This document shows, piece after piece, positions 11,216 through 23,057 of a stretch of DNA of 64,000 nucleotides. The DNA lies in assembly GCA_023525975.1 (NCBI GenBank), contig CM042027.1, positions 87,018,007 to 87,082,006 of the forward strand. Direction: 5' to 3'. Both the position numbers and the translations under genes were made by a program. Numbering within the stretch: the first letter of the stretch is position 1; each line of letters starts with the position of its first letter. Source of the DNA: Smallanthus sonchifolius (taxonomy: Eukaryota; Streptophyta; Magnoliopsida; Asterales; Asteraceae). The notes beneath the pieces were generated by a model. That model worked only from the letters and a program-made list of their open reading frames with translations, did not search any database and was not told the DNA's origin.

Positions 11216-12993
11216 AAGTGGCCGCAGCTTTATCCATATCTCCGATGTATCCATGGAGTCCATCGGAGCGGCCGTGGCCAACAAGATCGGCGGCAAATAC
11301 GGCGTATCCCCACTTGGCGTAAGCGATGCAGATCCGCTGAAACACCCAGCTGGAGTCGGATGTGTAGCCGTGAGTCATGAAGACGGCGGCCTTAACGGGC
11401 TGATTTTGGTCTAACGGAAGCCATGATTGAGTGAAGATTTTGCCGTTGGGGGTTTGGTAGTAGGATTTGGAGTTACGGACGCCTTCGGATTTGTAGTATT
11501 CGTCCTCCGGTGTGTCGCCCCAGAAGAACTGTGGGGGCTGGGGTGGAAGATTCGGTGGCGGTTGCATGGTTGGTGCGGTGGTCGGAGAGGTGAGAAGAAG
11601 AAAGAGGATAGGAATTACTAATTAGTGAAAATTCATGCTTTTTTTTTACTTTGTGGAAAATTCGTAGAAAGTGATTCGTCGGTTAACGTGTTTTTATTTT
11701 AAAGTTTACGGTATCTATTAAAAGGATTAAATTAGAACCCAGGTAATTCTTTTAAAGCAATTATATATACGGTTCATTTCATGAGAAAACTTTTGTTTGT
11801 GAGAATACTTGTGAAAATTGACCCAAATGAATTTTGATTGAACTCATTTCAGCAGTCTTAGAATCGGCTCGTCAAACATGATATAAAGCCTAAAGTTAAA
11901 CCCAAAAGGCTAAACCCCACCCCCAAAAACCTAAATGTTGAGCCGGTTTCAACGTCGTCAAAATGAGTTCATTCGGGGTTCATTTGGGTCGGTTTTCTCG
12001 AGTTTTCTTACGAATAAAGAGTTTTCTCATTATCCTTCTCCATTATATATATTCCATTAAAAAATTTAATAATTATGTATATATACTTAACTTCATTATT
12101 TATTACATATATTCCCTTTATTGATTAGAAATTGATGATGGAATCGATCAGAAGAGATATTGGATGTTGTAATCGATCGAAAACGGGAATCAGAAGGTTA
12201 GTGTTGAGATCGATGGAATAAAAATAGTCGTAATTCTTGTAAAGGTAAAAAGGTAATTTTATTAAACACAAAAAAAGGGGGAGATATATGTAATTTAAGT
12301 TTTGCGTTGGGTATATATACAATTAGGGTTGAAAATATGAGGATATATGTAATTCTACCATTCTTTTATAATCAAATTTTAAATATTTTAATTTGGATAA
12401 TATAGTTTTTATTCTTTGGAAAATAGAGTAAAGTGTCATTTTCGTTCATATAGTTTGGTCATTTTAGCCACTTTTATCTGAAAACTTTTTTAATTTAACT
12501 TTTCATCCGTAACTTTTCAAAATTTAGTCATTTTCAACCAACTAACTAACTCTGTCTATGTGTTAACGTTAAATCATGGACAATTTTGATTAAATCATGG
12601 GTCTTGACTCGTACCACATGGTGTATTTGGTTGCTAGGTCTCCTCCCTACCTCTTTCTCTTCTTCTTTTATTTCCTTTTTTGTTTACATGTGCAACTATT
12701 TAAACTCAGTTGCTGATTGTTTTGAACAATTTTTTATTAATTTAAAGTTATCTTGTGTTCTTCGTTTGGATCTCGATTTCTTTGTTGACCCGCATGACTG
12801 AAGATTTGGCTGAAATGTGACAAGTGTTGATCTGTAGTAGTGCTAAAAATCAGAACGTCATCGAAATAAACAACAAACTTACTAATAAATGCTTGCAAGA
12901 TCCGGTTCATAAAGTCGTTTGGTTTTCTTTGCTAAAGAATAGGCCAAAAGCATAACAACTTGCCTTGAAAGAATTGTGTTGGTTTCAATCTCT

Positions 12994-14330
12994 CCTCACT
13001 ATGAGCTTTCATGTGTACATGTAATTCCCTCTTGTTTATATAAAGTTTTCATTTCGTAAAGAAAATTTACTAATTTAAAGCAATAACTGAAATGAACCCT
13101 AAGTTTTAATCAGTTAACATGAAAACCTAGAAACCATTTTGTATCAAGTTATTATAAATTGCTATTTCGTTTGCTTTTTATAACGCGAAATTGGAGGAAA
13201 CTCAGAACTGAAAAAACCTTCTGGCTTAACCTGAAATAATTTGTTTTAAACGACACTTGAACTCATGACCTTCCAATAGAAATCTTAAGTATGCATTTAT
13301 TAATCATAACTTTAATAAATCTCCCAAAATATTCATCCGTAGTTAAATTTTCTATTTATTTAAGAGCAAAATAATACTTCCTCGTGTTATAAATTTTTAC
13401 AGTGAAACTAATAACAATTGAACAAGGGATCTACAATTCTAATTCCCCATTGGTTGTCTACGACGGCAGTGCCACGTGTCATGAAATGATTGGGCTGCCC
13501 CTTTATCTTCTTCTGTTCTTCACCGCCTTCAGGCTTTTCTTCAGCGTTTAACAATATTACCATTACCATTAATTTATGCAAATTGCCCTTCAACGGCTTT
13601 CGTTGTCCAAAGATCTGCGCCTGAACACGGTGTCCGTACCTTCATTGGTGGCAGCTATGCCGCTTGAACTCGCCTTCAGAATGGCCTTAAAACGTCGGTA
13701 ATGCTGCTTGTTGGTGGCCTTCGTCGGCGGTGGTTGTTATAAGGGGAAAAAGAAGCAGAGAGAGATTTGGAGAAGATAATGAATGATTTGTGTCTTCATG
13801 GAAACAGAAACATAAATTTGATGAAGTGAAAAAAGGCTGGATCAGGTTTCCATAGGAGAGGGATAAAAAGGGATAAAGCCTGTTGATTTTAAAAATTCTA
13901 ATTAAATTTAATGAAGTGCTTTCATTTAATTTTCTTGCTTCCCATAAAATATGAAAAAAAAAGTGATCACAAAAAAAAGTAAATAATAACTTTTTTGCAT
14001 TCTTTTGCATATGGTCTCAACTTATCTACCTCATCTTTGCCGATGGCGACACCATATTCACCCTCAGTAAAGACGTTTATTGTATCTTCAATCTCCTGTT
14101 CTATTGCGAAAATGAGTTCTGCTGTAGTGATATTTTGCATGCTTGCACCGACCATTTTTACAGAATTTTACATTAAGGTTAGAAATACTTTAGACTTGTA
14201 TTGTATTTATAGGCCGGAACACTTGGGTAGACAAATTTCTGACAGCAACTGCAAAGAAGTTTTCAAAATAAAATGTGTTTTATTTTTAAATTATGTAATA
14301 CTAATATAGCGGGAGAGAGAATATATAAGT
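12994..14330. other. Intergenic stretch with short unassigned open frames
   Basis: Unlike the flanks, 13430-13740 is less AT-rich and reads on the minus strand as a short frame rich in Glu and Lys (13593-13408, 61 codons); I recognise no family. The Lys-rich run and the flanking poly-A tracts hint at captured host sequence. Nothing else in the stretch can be supported. Confidence 0.35.
13967..14155 (-). CDS. Short hypothetical open frame, possible gene fragment
   Basis: 62 codons starting at an ATG. Codons 1-55 have a balanced, protein-like composition (acidic, with ITTAELIFAIEQEIEDTI suggesting a helix), then the frame runs into an A/T-rich tail. I do not recognise the family. It could be the first exon of a decayed gene or a captured fragment. 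No splice partner or conserved motif supports a function. Confidence 0.25.
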   Translation of the reverse strand: MVGASMQNITTAELIFAIEQEIEDTINVFTEGEYGVAIGKDEVDKLRPYAKECKKVIIYFFL

Positions 14331-14728
14331 GCATAGCGGTTACCAAAGCACAATCCATGTGCTATGGATCACAATCCGTGTGAATTTCCTAAAAACACTA
14401 TAACCGTAAAATTTTTTGATTTTAAACGGTCAAGATCTCCTAAAAAGTTAGTTTTCCCTATTTTGAATGGCTAAGATCGAATTTCAACAAACACATTTGA
14501 CGGTTGACTCTTCATAGTCTATATAATTATAATGCATAGCGGTTACCATAACACAATCCTTGTGCTATGGATCACAATCCGTGTGAATTTCTTAAAAATA
14601 CTATAAAATTTTGATTTTAAATGGTCAAGATCTCCTAAAAAGTTACTTTTCACTATTTTGAATGGCTAAGATCGAATTTTAACAAACATATTTGGAGGTT
14701 AACTCTTCATGGTCTATATAATTCTAAT
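14331..14728. repeat. Tandem duplication, two units of about 200 bp
   Basis: Two head-to-tail units begin GCATAGCGGTTACCA at 14331 and at 14534, a period of 203 bp. They are about 90 percent alike by eye. Each unit has the words GTGCTATGGATCACAATCC and GAATGGCTAAGATCGAATTT. No coding frame. Confidence 0.8.
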
Positions 14729-15157
14729 TATAATGTTAAGTTCCAATGGAAATTTATCAAAATCTTTTTCTATAAAAAATTTACTTTTTATTATTAATCT
14801 ACGATTTCTTTTAGTTTAAATTATTACCTACCGCCACAAGTGTGTATATTAATAAAATACTAAAGAAATAAGGCTTATCATATTTTAATTTCATTTATTA
14901 TATATAAAGTTTCATTTTAGTTTAAAAAATAATAGTGTTTAAACAAGCCAAAACGTGATCGGCTCACTAACCAGTTTAAAAAAGTTTTTTTGTGTAATTT
15001 CTTTAAATATTTAACTCAGGTTTCTTCTTTAAAAAAAATTCGTGAGAAATTTTTTGTTTTTTATTTTACTGTTACGTAATTTTTTTTTTACCTTTTCCAC
15101 TTTATTTTTATTTTCTACCATCTGTTACTTTTTTATAATAAGGCATATTCCCTTTTT

Positions 15158-15375
15158 TTTAACGGCGAACATTGAATGTTGTGACGTCGCCCCCCCCCCT
15201 CCGTCATATGAGAGAGCCTCGTCCAACTCCAGCCAATATGTTGTCTTAACCAGGTCCCATTTGGAGTCAGAGTTGGAGAGCATCCAAGGAAAAATCTCAC
15301 CCAATACGGCCCCTTTCAGGCTTGAGGGAGAGCTGAGGCTCGAACCTTGGATCGGCGTTGGTAAAAATTAAAATG
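15158..15375 (-). mobile_element. tRNA-derived SINE, 5'-truncated copy
   Basis: 218 bp flanked by a perfect 22-bp direct repeat (15136-15157 and 15376-15397; it contains AAGGCATATTCCC). On the minus strand it runs from the box-B region (GGTTCGAGCCTC) to an A-rich 3' tail after CGCCGTT. It matches most of the longer copy at 24724-25063 but lacks the 5' part. The long target duplication and A tail are typical of LINE-mobilised SINEs. Confidence 0.8.
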
Positions 15376-15519
15376 TAATAAGGCATATTCCCTTTTTATA
15401 CTAACGCTTTTTTTAACTATCATTTTTTCATTTTTTTTATTTATTCTTTTTTTATACTAAGGTTTTCTTTTATTTTTTTATTTTACATAAAAAATATTCT
15501 TTTTATTATTCAAAACCGA

Positions 15520-15575
15520 TCCTTCATAGGGTTTAGAGGGATAAACCCGGTGCAACGTGCGGGTAGTAATTCTAG
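15520..15575 (+). mobile_element. Helitron-type 3' end
   Basis: The sequence CCCGGTGCAACGTGCGGG can form a stem-loop. It is followed by TAGTAATTCTAG and a host T, which fits the Helitron 3' rule (hairpin, then CTRR before T). The 5' end was not identified. Confidence 0.45.
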
Positions 15576-15758
15576 TTTAAAACATAAATCTACAAATTAT
15601 CCAATTTTCCATCCATTAAAAGGTACATGCATATTTAATTTTATTAGACTAAATAAAAATAATCAATTTACTTAAATACTTAATCCTAGGATCATTAGTT
15701 TATTTAAATTTTACAGATGTTTAGAGATTTAAAAGAAAAATAATTTAACTAAAATAAC

Positions 15759-16098
15759 GAGTAAAGTGTCATTTTCGTCAATTTGTTTAGTCACTTTTAT
15801 TAGTTTCATTTAAAAAGTTTATTTTTCTAATGTGTATTCTCATGGTTTACCAATCAACAAACTTCATCTACAATTTAACGTCAAATAAGAGTTATTCGGT
15901 TATATTTATATATCTCTTTATTTTATCAATATTTTAAACTATTAAATACCCCTCCCGCGGGTCCCCTTAAACCGTATTAACCATAATTATCCTATGAAGA
16001 TCGTCCCTGTGACAGTCATCTTTTTCAATTACAATCGTGTTTGTGGATAAAACTTGTAAAAGTGACTAAAACAAATGGACGAAAATAATAGTTTACTA
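15759..16098. mobile_element. MULE-like MITE with inverted repeats of about 42 bp
   Basis: The left end GAGTAAAGTGTCATTTTCGT and the reverse complement of the right end (TAGTAAACTATTATTTTCGT) align for about 42 bp and share ATTTGTTT and AGTCACTTTTA. Candidate 9-bp target duplication: TAAAATAAC / TAAATTAAT (7 of 9). No coding capacity. A single end of the same family lies near 4555 and again near 12425. Confidence 0.6.
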
Positions 16099-16653
16099 TA
16101 AATTAATTTTAAACAAATATCAATCAAACGCGGGCTCGAACTACAGTTGGGCTGACACAGTAATTGGGCCAAGAATCAAGTCAAACCACCGTTCAAAAAT
16201 CCGAAATTTAAAATAAAATAAAATAAAATAATGAATTGGAGTGGACAAGATAAAAATGTTTATCAGCTTTTAGTTATTCGGTTTGATTTATTTGGTTTGA
16301 AATGTTTTCCGTCCTAATTGAAAACCGTATCAAGTTTACGAAGTTTAAAACATAATCCAAACCAAATTCAAATTCGATTTAGTCGGTTTGAAATGTTTTT
16401 TTTTTCGGTTCGGTTAGCTTTTTAATTTTCAACAATTTTCAACAATTTTTCAAAAATGTAATTGAATTGGCTTAAATAGTAAACAAACATTATTTGTCGG
16501 TTTATTAGGTTTGAATAGAATTCAAATTTCTGGAACAATTATGAGCCTGTGTATGACAAATCTACTTAACTTGCTACCAATTAGTAGTCACTCAACAAAA
16601 CTATAATATCTCGTTTTTTTAATCTATTAATAATTATTTTATTATTATTATTA
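16099..16653. other. AT-rich intergenic DNA
   Basis: No gene seen. A degraded, GGTTTGAAATG-rich patch (16260-16450) may be old CCGGTTT-type repeat DNA. Confidence 0.3.
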
Positions 16654-17068
16654 CTAGATTAGAAACTCGGTGTATTACACGAATTGAATAAATATGCAAC
16701 ATTATATACTTAGTAATAAGGATTTACATATGACATATTTATAACATATTACATAGTTTTTTAATATAAATTCTAGAAAAAACGTTATATAATTATTTTT
16801 TTTAAATGTTTTATAAAATAATGAAAGACATGTTCAATTTATAAAAATGTTTTATGTACAACCCTAACTTTTTTTTAAAATAAAAACGATTTATAAATAA
16901 TTATATAAATCATTATTATTTAATAACAGAGAGAGACGGAAACAAAATAGTATAAAAACAATTAAAGAAATTTATATAACCAATAGGAGAAAGAGACAAA
17001 AAAGAAGTTGAGAAGTCAAAGAACAGCAACACGTGTTCTTTAAGATTTTTATTTATTAGGTATAGAGA
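16654..17068 (-). mobile_element. Short Helitron-like element
   Basis: On the minus strand it starts A|TCTCTATACC and ends CGTGTAATACACCG...CTAATCTAG|T, with a short stem near the 3' end. A sister of similar length and with the same landmarks (ACACGTGT near the 5' end, GTGTAATACA near the 3' end) lies at 36146-36575. No Rep/helicase is encoded. Confidence 0.5.
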
Positions 17069-17071
17069 TAG

Positions 17072-17394
17072 AGATGCACAAAAAAACCGGTTTGAAAAAC
17101 CAAACCGGTTTCAAACCGAAAACCGAACCGGTCGTGAACCGGTTTATACCAAACCGGTTTCAAACTGGTTTAAACCGCCGGTTTAAAACCTGTTTGAAGC
17201 CTATACATTTAAACCCCGAACAGAACCGATTAAAAACTGGTTTCAAACCGTTTTTTAAACCGGTCAACGGACCATCTCAAACCGGTTTCAAACCGGTCCG
17301 GTTTGAACTCAAACCGGTTTTGACTTTTTGTTGACCAAACCGGTTCGGGCCGGTTCGAAACCGGTTCGGTTCAAAAACCGCCTTTTGTGCACCT
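17072..17394. mobile_element. hAT-like MITE packed with AAACCGGTTT repeats (copy 1)
   Basis: 323 bp. Ends: AGATGCACAAAA at the left and AGGTGCACAAAA as reverse complement of the right. Candidate 8-bp target duplication AGAGATAG / AGAGATAA. The interior is almost wholly made of AAACCGGTTT and close variants, a 10-bp palindrome. An 86-codon open frame across it is a by-product of the repeat. The hAT placement rests on the 8-bp duplication and TIR form. Confidence 0.6.
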
Positions 17395-17705
17395 AGAGAT
17401 AAGGATTATTTTAAACATTCAAATTTTGGTGCTGTTATGTCAACACAATAACACGTACAACCGATTGGGCCTGTCTTCTGGACCGAGACCTAATTTGGAC
17501 CTTAGGATTTTGGAACAGACTTCTGGACCAAATCTAATAAAAATCTGCTGGGGCCACTGGCCTACGGGACCAGTTGCTGGATCGGTCCATCCCAATTGTT
17601 CCAAAAAGTAAGTAAATTACCACGTAACAGGTTACAATTGTTATTACCATAAGTGATTTTAATCCAACGCTCAATGGGAAATCCGAATAAATATGAACTT
17701 AAGTT

Positions 17706-18198
17706 GGGTAACTTTATACAATAGTAAACAAGTTTATTAAGTTTTCCATTTAAATGCCTCAGTTTTTTTGTCCCTTTAAAGTCACTCAACTTTCAGTAGG
17801 TGTTCCAATCCTATTTAATATTTTTATAAATGTTTAAATTTTTTAAAATTGAATGAGGCAAATAAACATGCATCTTGTTTATTATTTAGAAATTTTTTTT
17901 TCAATTCGACTTAAATATAACAATTTTGAAAGTTGTTTATTATTCGGTGAATTTTTTTTCTTCACTATTACCTACAATTTTAGATTAATTAAAATATAAA
18001 TTTCACTTATTGGTAACTAATATTCATATATATTTAATTTGCCTCATTCAATTTTAAAAAAAATTAAACATTTATAAAAATATTACATAGGATTGGAACA
18101 GCTACTGAAAGTTGAGTGATTTTAAAGGGACAAAAAAACATTGAGGTATTTAAATGAAACACTTAAGAAACTTGGTTACTATTTGGTGAAATTTTCCC
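17706..18198. mobile_element. Foldback MITE with long inverted arms
   Basis: The left arm (about 17706-17870) and the right arm (about 18035-18198) are inverted copies that share GTCCCTTTAAA, CACTCAACTTTCAGTAG and TTGAATGAGGCAAAT in matching order. The centre is AT-rich without an open frame. Long arms suggest a MULE-type or foldback element; the target duplication is not clear. Confidence 0.6.
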
Positions 18199-20600
18199 TT
18201 ACATAAACAAACAATTAGCAGTAACTGAGTTATTATTGACACAAATCAACTACCAGTAGTAACCGATTACCATAATTAACTTTCAAAAGACATGTTTTTC
18301 CATGAATTATTGTGTCGCTTCAACTAAATGTTGTGATGATTTGCATCCTATGAAACGAAAACATGTGGTCTATTTCAGGCACTATTTTTTTTTAACAGAA
18401 ACACGTATACTTGTTCTTGTTTTTCTAAATTATCTGAATGAAATCTCGAGAGACCTTTCGAAATACTTCATGGGCATGCTATATATACAACAATTATTGT
18501 GTTTCTTTTTTTTTATGAAAATAGTTTGGTATGGCTTAAAAGGGGAAAAGGGTACTTGAAATGATGGTGTTAAATATTAAGGTGTACCTCTAGATGGTTA
18601 CCAGACTGGACCCATGAGTGGTCTGGGTCAGATACAACTCATGGCAGTTCTAGACCGAGTCAAATAGGGTCCGTTACACTTCAATCATTTAACATAAACA
18701 ACTGGAAAGTAATCTACGACATCAAATATTATAAAAGGTGAATAATGAATGTTAATTTTCATATAATTTTTATTTAAAGTGAACAGAAAGTTCATAGAAT
18801 AATATTTGAGATTGTGATTTTACTAGACACTAACACACATAAACTTTATAACAAGGGGCAGAATTACATATGGTCGTGGTTCAACGGAATCCCCGAGTTT
18901 CGAAATTGTAGTATAAACCTATAGAAAAATTGAGGTGAACCCCTTAGAAAAATATAGAAAGAACCCTTAGAAAAATATAGAAATAACCCCTTAAAAAAGT
19001 TAAAAACTGATCAAGATCAAATCTTAAGATGTGAAAATTGATCAAGATTAGATTTTGTGTGGTTTGGGAGCCCCTCACGCCCCCTCATGCCATGTGGGGG
19101 CGGTGTCCGTGACCCTGCTTAGGCCGTGTGGCTTCTCACGATTTCCACCCATAAGGGTATACCACGTACTTTAACAAATAAAATAAACATTGTAAAGGCG
19201 TTGATCCGAGAGTTGAAATCAAACAATTTTGTGTTCTCTTTCACCTTTTAAACAAAGTGATTTGTTTTTTTTTTTTACTTCTCAAGGCCATAGTGACTTG
19301 CTTTCGGCTCATAACTTTAAAGTTTTTCTTTTCTTTTACTATAACATTAATTAAGCATTTATAAATTAATTTTATTGTTAAACCAATTTTATCTTCAACA
19401 TGCGACTAACATTCGTGATTCATATTTATTTTTGAATATTTTTCTGCTACGAGACCAAATACAAAAGTCATTTTAAGTAGAAAAACTTATAGACTATTGC
19501 TTTAATTGTGATATTATAAGATGATTTTTTAACCCTCTCATTTTTTCTCTCCTACATACATATGAACATCTACCGTATACTAAATAAGTGTTTGTGTGCT
19601 TCTTACCGTTATCTACTTAAGATCGTATCTTGAATAATATAAGAGGACAAATGAAATATAAGGAGCTATAATAATTTGAATTTCAAACGTGTGAATTATA
19701 AATTTTATTTTCAGCGAGCTTTAATAATATAGACTCGTGCTACAAATACATGAAAATAATAAACTGAATGTTATTATGTTAATTTAAAATTTGACTGTTA
19801 TTAAATACAAATATAACCGTTAAACTTATGCCAAACATTAGTGGCCCCTTAAATACCTTTGAATAGGGGCGTGATTACAGATTCCAAAACCGTTAAAATT
19901 ATTAAAACGTTCGTGGTCTCCACCTATCTCCTTTATATCTCGTAACTCACCAAAGTAGACAAGATCGTCAATTTAGTTTAATCTTTTCTTAATTATATAA
20001 TAAAAGAAAGAATCACTCGCTATCAATTTTCTTCGGTATTACATTAAAATAATAAAAAAAAAATTTCTACTAACAAAACCACTTAAGTTTCATTATTGCT
20101 ACATTGTTCACTGTTGAGAAACGAAAGAAGAATTTCATCTCTAAGTTTAACTCAGACGTAGCTCTCTTCTTTTTGGATTTTTTTATAAACATTAAAATAT
20201 TTTAAAACTAAATGACCTATAAGGAACATATATGAAACTTGGTTAATATATAGTGATTATATAGTGAAACTTGGTTGTGCATTCCCTCTTTTCTCTCTCC
20301 TTTTGTCTTTTGCTGATAGTTGACTTTTGTAGACCAATTTTGACTTCTTTGTGGGTCAAATCTCCAGTGTTTCTTCCCATCTTTCGAGAAAGCTTGATTT
20401 CTTGATGATTTTGACTTGACTTTGCTCTTTTTCTCTCGAGAAGAGGTTTATCCTTCAATTATAAAATATATGCGGTTTATTTATCAATTGCAAGGTTTTT
20501 ATTCAATTAGTACCATAATATGGAGATTATTATGCATACAAAACACATATAAATTAGGACATATCACCATCCGGTTTAAAAGGATCCAAAGGGGATAAAT
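18199..20600. other. Intergenic stretch, no gene or defined repeat seen
   Basis: AT-rich, with short open frames that show no recognisable protein. A patch at 18880-18990 (CCCCGAGTTTCGAAATTGTA and repeated CCCTTAGAAAAATATAGAAA) resembles the interior of the small hAT MITE at 46050, but its ends are not preserved. Confidence 0.4.
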
Positions 20601-20607
20601 GTTTGTT

Positions 20608-20935
20608 GTAAGAGTCAATGGTGCGTGACCATTCATTGTCAGGGTCACAAGGTGAGAAAACATCCGGTTGTAAGAGTCATCAAGGGTGAGTGACCATCCA
20701 TTGTAAGAGTCACCCGTGTGTCGCCATTCGAATGAAAAGGTTATAAGTTGAGAAAGAATTTGATTATAAGAGTCAATGGTGAATGACCATCCGGTTTGTA
20801 AGGATCATTAGTGGGTGACCATTCAACGTAAAAGTTATTAGTGTGTGACCATTCGATATACTAGTAAAAAAGATATGGAGTTATCTCGTAGTAAGAGTCA
20901 TGAGTGAATGACCAACTGGTTTATATGAACTGATC
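20608..20935. repeat. Degenerate minisatellite (GTAAGAGTCA...GTGACCATTC)
   Basis: About eight imperfect units of 35-50 bp. Each pairs a GTAAGAGTCA-like word with a GTGAGTGACCATTC-like word. Spacing and sequence vary, so the array is old or has been shuffled. No coding frame. Confidence 0.65.
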
Positions 20936-21199
20936 CTCTGTGGTTAATAATTTGGACTAATCACCCGAGAAGACTTGTAAGGGATGTTCATAAAGTGTTA
21001 CAATCACAATGATGAAACAACAATGGTGGATTGAAGGGAGACAAACATAAATATAAACGGTAGTCTCAAGGGAGAAAACATAGTACTTGGAGACTTCGAG
21101 CCTCATAAGTAAGTTGAAGCAAATTGTTAATACGAATCATGTGCAAACTTACACAAGTCAAAATGGAGACTTTGACCCAACAAAATAACTCGGGTAATT

Positions 21200-21650
21200 A
21201 AATAGCTCCAACACCAAATTGCTTGTTGTTGAAATTAGTTTACACCAGAGTCCCTCTTGGGACCAAATCGATCTCGCTAGAGGGCAAAGGACAAGCAAGT
21301 GATCCATGGTTTCTGTGACCAAACCGCAACATCCACAGGCTAGTGAAGGAATGTTTATGTTCTGTTTTGCAAGAGCCTCTTTAGTGGGGAGCCTATTTAA
21401 AGTGGCTCTCCTTGCAAAAAAAAATGTTGACTTTTATAGGGATCCAATTTATCCATTTATGAACGTATTCTTCTTGTTTGAAAAAGGCTATTTCAATGGA
21501 CATGCGTAGAGAAAAAACAGAAAATATACCAGTCTCATCCCTCGGCCATTTCCATTTGTCGCTTTGGGTTGAGAGAGAAAATTCACTAAGAAGATTCTCG
21601 CAATGTTGTAACTCCATTGTTTCGCAAAAATCAGATGATACAAGCAAGAA
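21200..21650 (-). pseudogene. LINE zf-RVT remnant
   Basis: Minus-strand frames carry W-INWIPIKVNIFFCKE, and, after a frame change, ATLNRLPTKEAL with the cysteine-rich CGCC and then TMDHLLVLCPLARSIW. This is the order of the zinc-binding tail of plant L1 LINEs. The frameshift and the lack of an RT core make it a remnant. Confidence 0.75.
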
Positions 21651-22113
21651 ACATTAATTTTTAGAGACACTTGAATATCGTCGTTCTACACCAAGAATCT
21701 TCTCGTCAGTCTTTAATACAAAAGTGTAACAATTTTAATATCCAATGAATTCATAACCTTTTAAGTTCTAGTGAATATGATTTATCTATGTAATATACCG
21801 TCAACACCGTTTCTATGTAGGCTTCTTATGCACAAGAGTTACATCCTTAATGTGTTTGATTTATTTACCCGAATCCAGTTACAAGTTTGAGTCCAACCGT
21901 GATTCCTTCTTATGAGCAACACTAACCTTGGATCCCGTAAGAATCCATTCTTTCTACCATACTCTAACCGATCCCTTCTAGATCCTTAGAACACACATTG
22001 CCTTATCTTGAACTTGCACTTGAATTCAATCCATTCTTTCTTCTGTTCTTCGATGAAACAAACAACAAACTCACCAACTTGTTTCTTAAATAACAACGTG
22101 ACTATCCCCCCAA

Positions 22114-22727
22114 TAGTGGTGCACAAATCGGTTTTTTAACCCAAACCGGTTCAAACCGACCCGAACCGGTTTGGTTAACGAAAAGTCAAAACCGGTTTGA
22201 GCCCAAACCGGTTCGGGTTAAACCGGTCTTGGAGGTGGAAATATGTAAACCGGTCAAACCGGTTCGGGTAGGTTTAAACCGGTTTGGGTTAAAAAACCGG
22301 TTTTTATTAAAAAAAATATATATTTTTAATTTTCGATTTAATTAAATAAATCATTTAATAAATGCTAATTACTATGTTTTTTAAAAATCATTTAATAAAT
22401 GCTATTTAATGCTATTTAATGTTATTTAATTCATTTAATAAATGATATTTAATTATATTTAATGCTATTTAATTCATTTAATAAATGTTATTTAATGCTA
22501 TTAATGATATCTAATGCTATTTAATTCATTTAATAAATGATATTTAATGTTATTTAATTCATTTAAAAAAAACCTGTTCAAACCGGTTTTCTAACCCGGT
22601 TTAGCCAAAACCGGTCCCAACCCGATTTTCTTCAGAAATCCTCAAACCGGCGGTTTTTGGGCAACCCGAACCGGTTTGCCAGTTTGGACCGGGTTAAAAA
22701 AAAACCGGTTTTTTTTGTGTACCACTA
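22114..22727. mobile_element. hAT-like MITE packed with AAACCGGTTT repeats (copy 2)
   Basis: 614 bp. Ends TAGTGGTGCACAAA and, inverted at the right, TAGTGGTACACAAA. Flanking 8-mers CCCCCCAA / TCCCCCAA match at 7 of 8. Both terminal parts (22130-22310 and 22570-22715) are filled with AAACCGGTTT variants. The centre (22340-22570) is a tandem array built on TTTAATAAATGCTATTTAAT. It is a larger relative of the element at 17072-17394. Confidence 0.65.
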
Positions 22728-23057
22728 TCCCCCAAGCCCTCTTACTCGGGTTCGAGTCTTGTTCTCCCCTCCCCCCCCCCCTCCGCGATTATTCAACCTT
22801 TATTGTCTCCTCTTTATTTTATTTATATTTTTTTTGCAACGTTTTTTTTTTCTTTTTTTTGCAACAAATATATTCTATATTCTTTTTTATAACCTAGCCA
22901 AGAAAATGTTCAAATAGATATAATAGAATACTTGCGTTAAAGAAATTCAAAGATGAATTGATGCAAGTATGGGTTAAAATTCGATCTAATTCACATGCGA
23001 AGTCACTAGCGCAACGCACGGCCGTGTGAGCCCCTAATTTGAATCAACTTTTTTTAA

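Larger units (their letters stand above)
6286..11567 (-). pseudogene. Truncated second copy of the hydrolase gene (exon 1 split by Copia)
   Basis: Exon 1 lies in two parts, 11567-11216 and 6479-6286, separated by the retrotransposon. The first part encodes the N-terminal 118 residues, unchanged apart from one base difference from the intact gene, and then runs into the LTR and stops. The distal part holds the GESMGG nucleophile elbow and the exon 1 splice donor. Exon 2, with the acid and histidine, is absent from this copy. It cannot make a complete enzyme. Without the insertion its exon would be open, so it may have been expressed, perhaps spliced onto the exon 2 at 1561-2010, before the Copia insertion. 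Confidence 0.85.
6170..12993. repeat. Segmental duplication, copy 2, interrupted by a Copia element
   Basis: With 6480-11215 and one AAGTG removed, this segment aligns end to end with 3046-5125. It carries a short intron edge, all of exon 1 and the upstream region, but no exon 2. The right breakpoint lies near 12993, after which the two copies diverge completely. Confidence 0.88.

Noticed and set aside
17074..17334. 86-codon plus-strand frame rich in Lys, Pro, Phe and Asn
   Set aside because: It is a translation of the AAACCGGTTT repeats and shows no domain.
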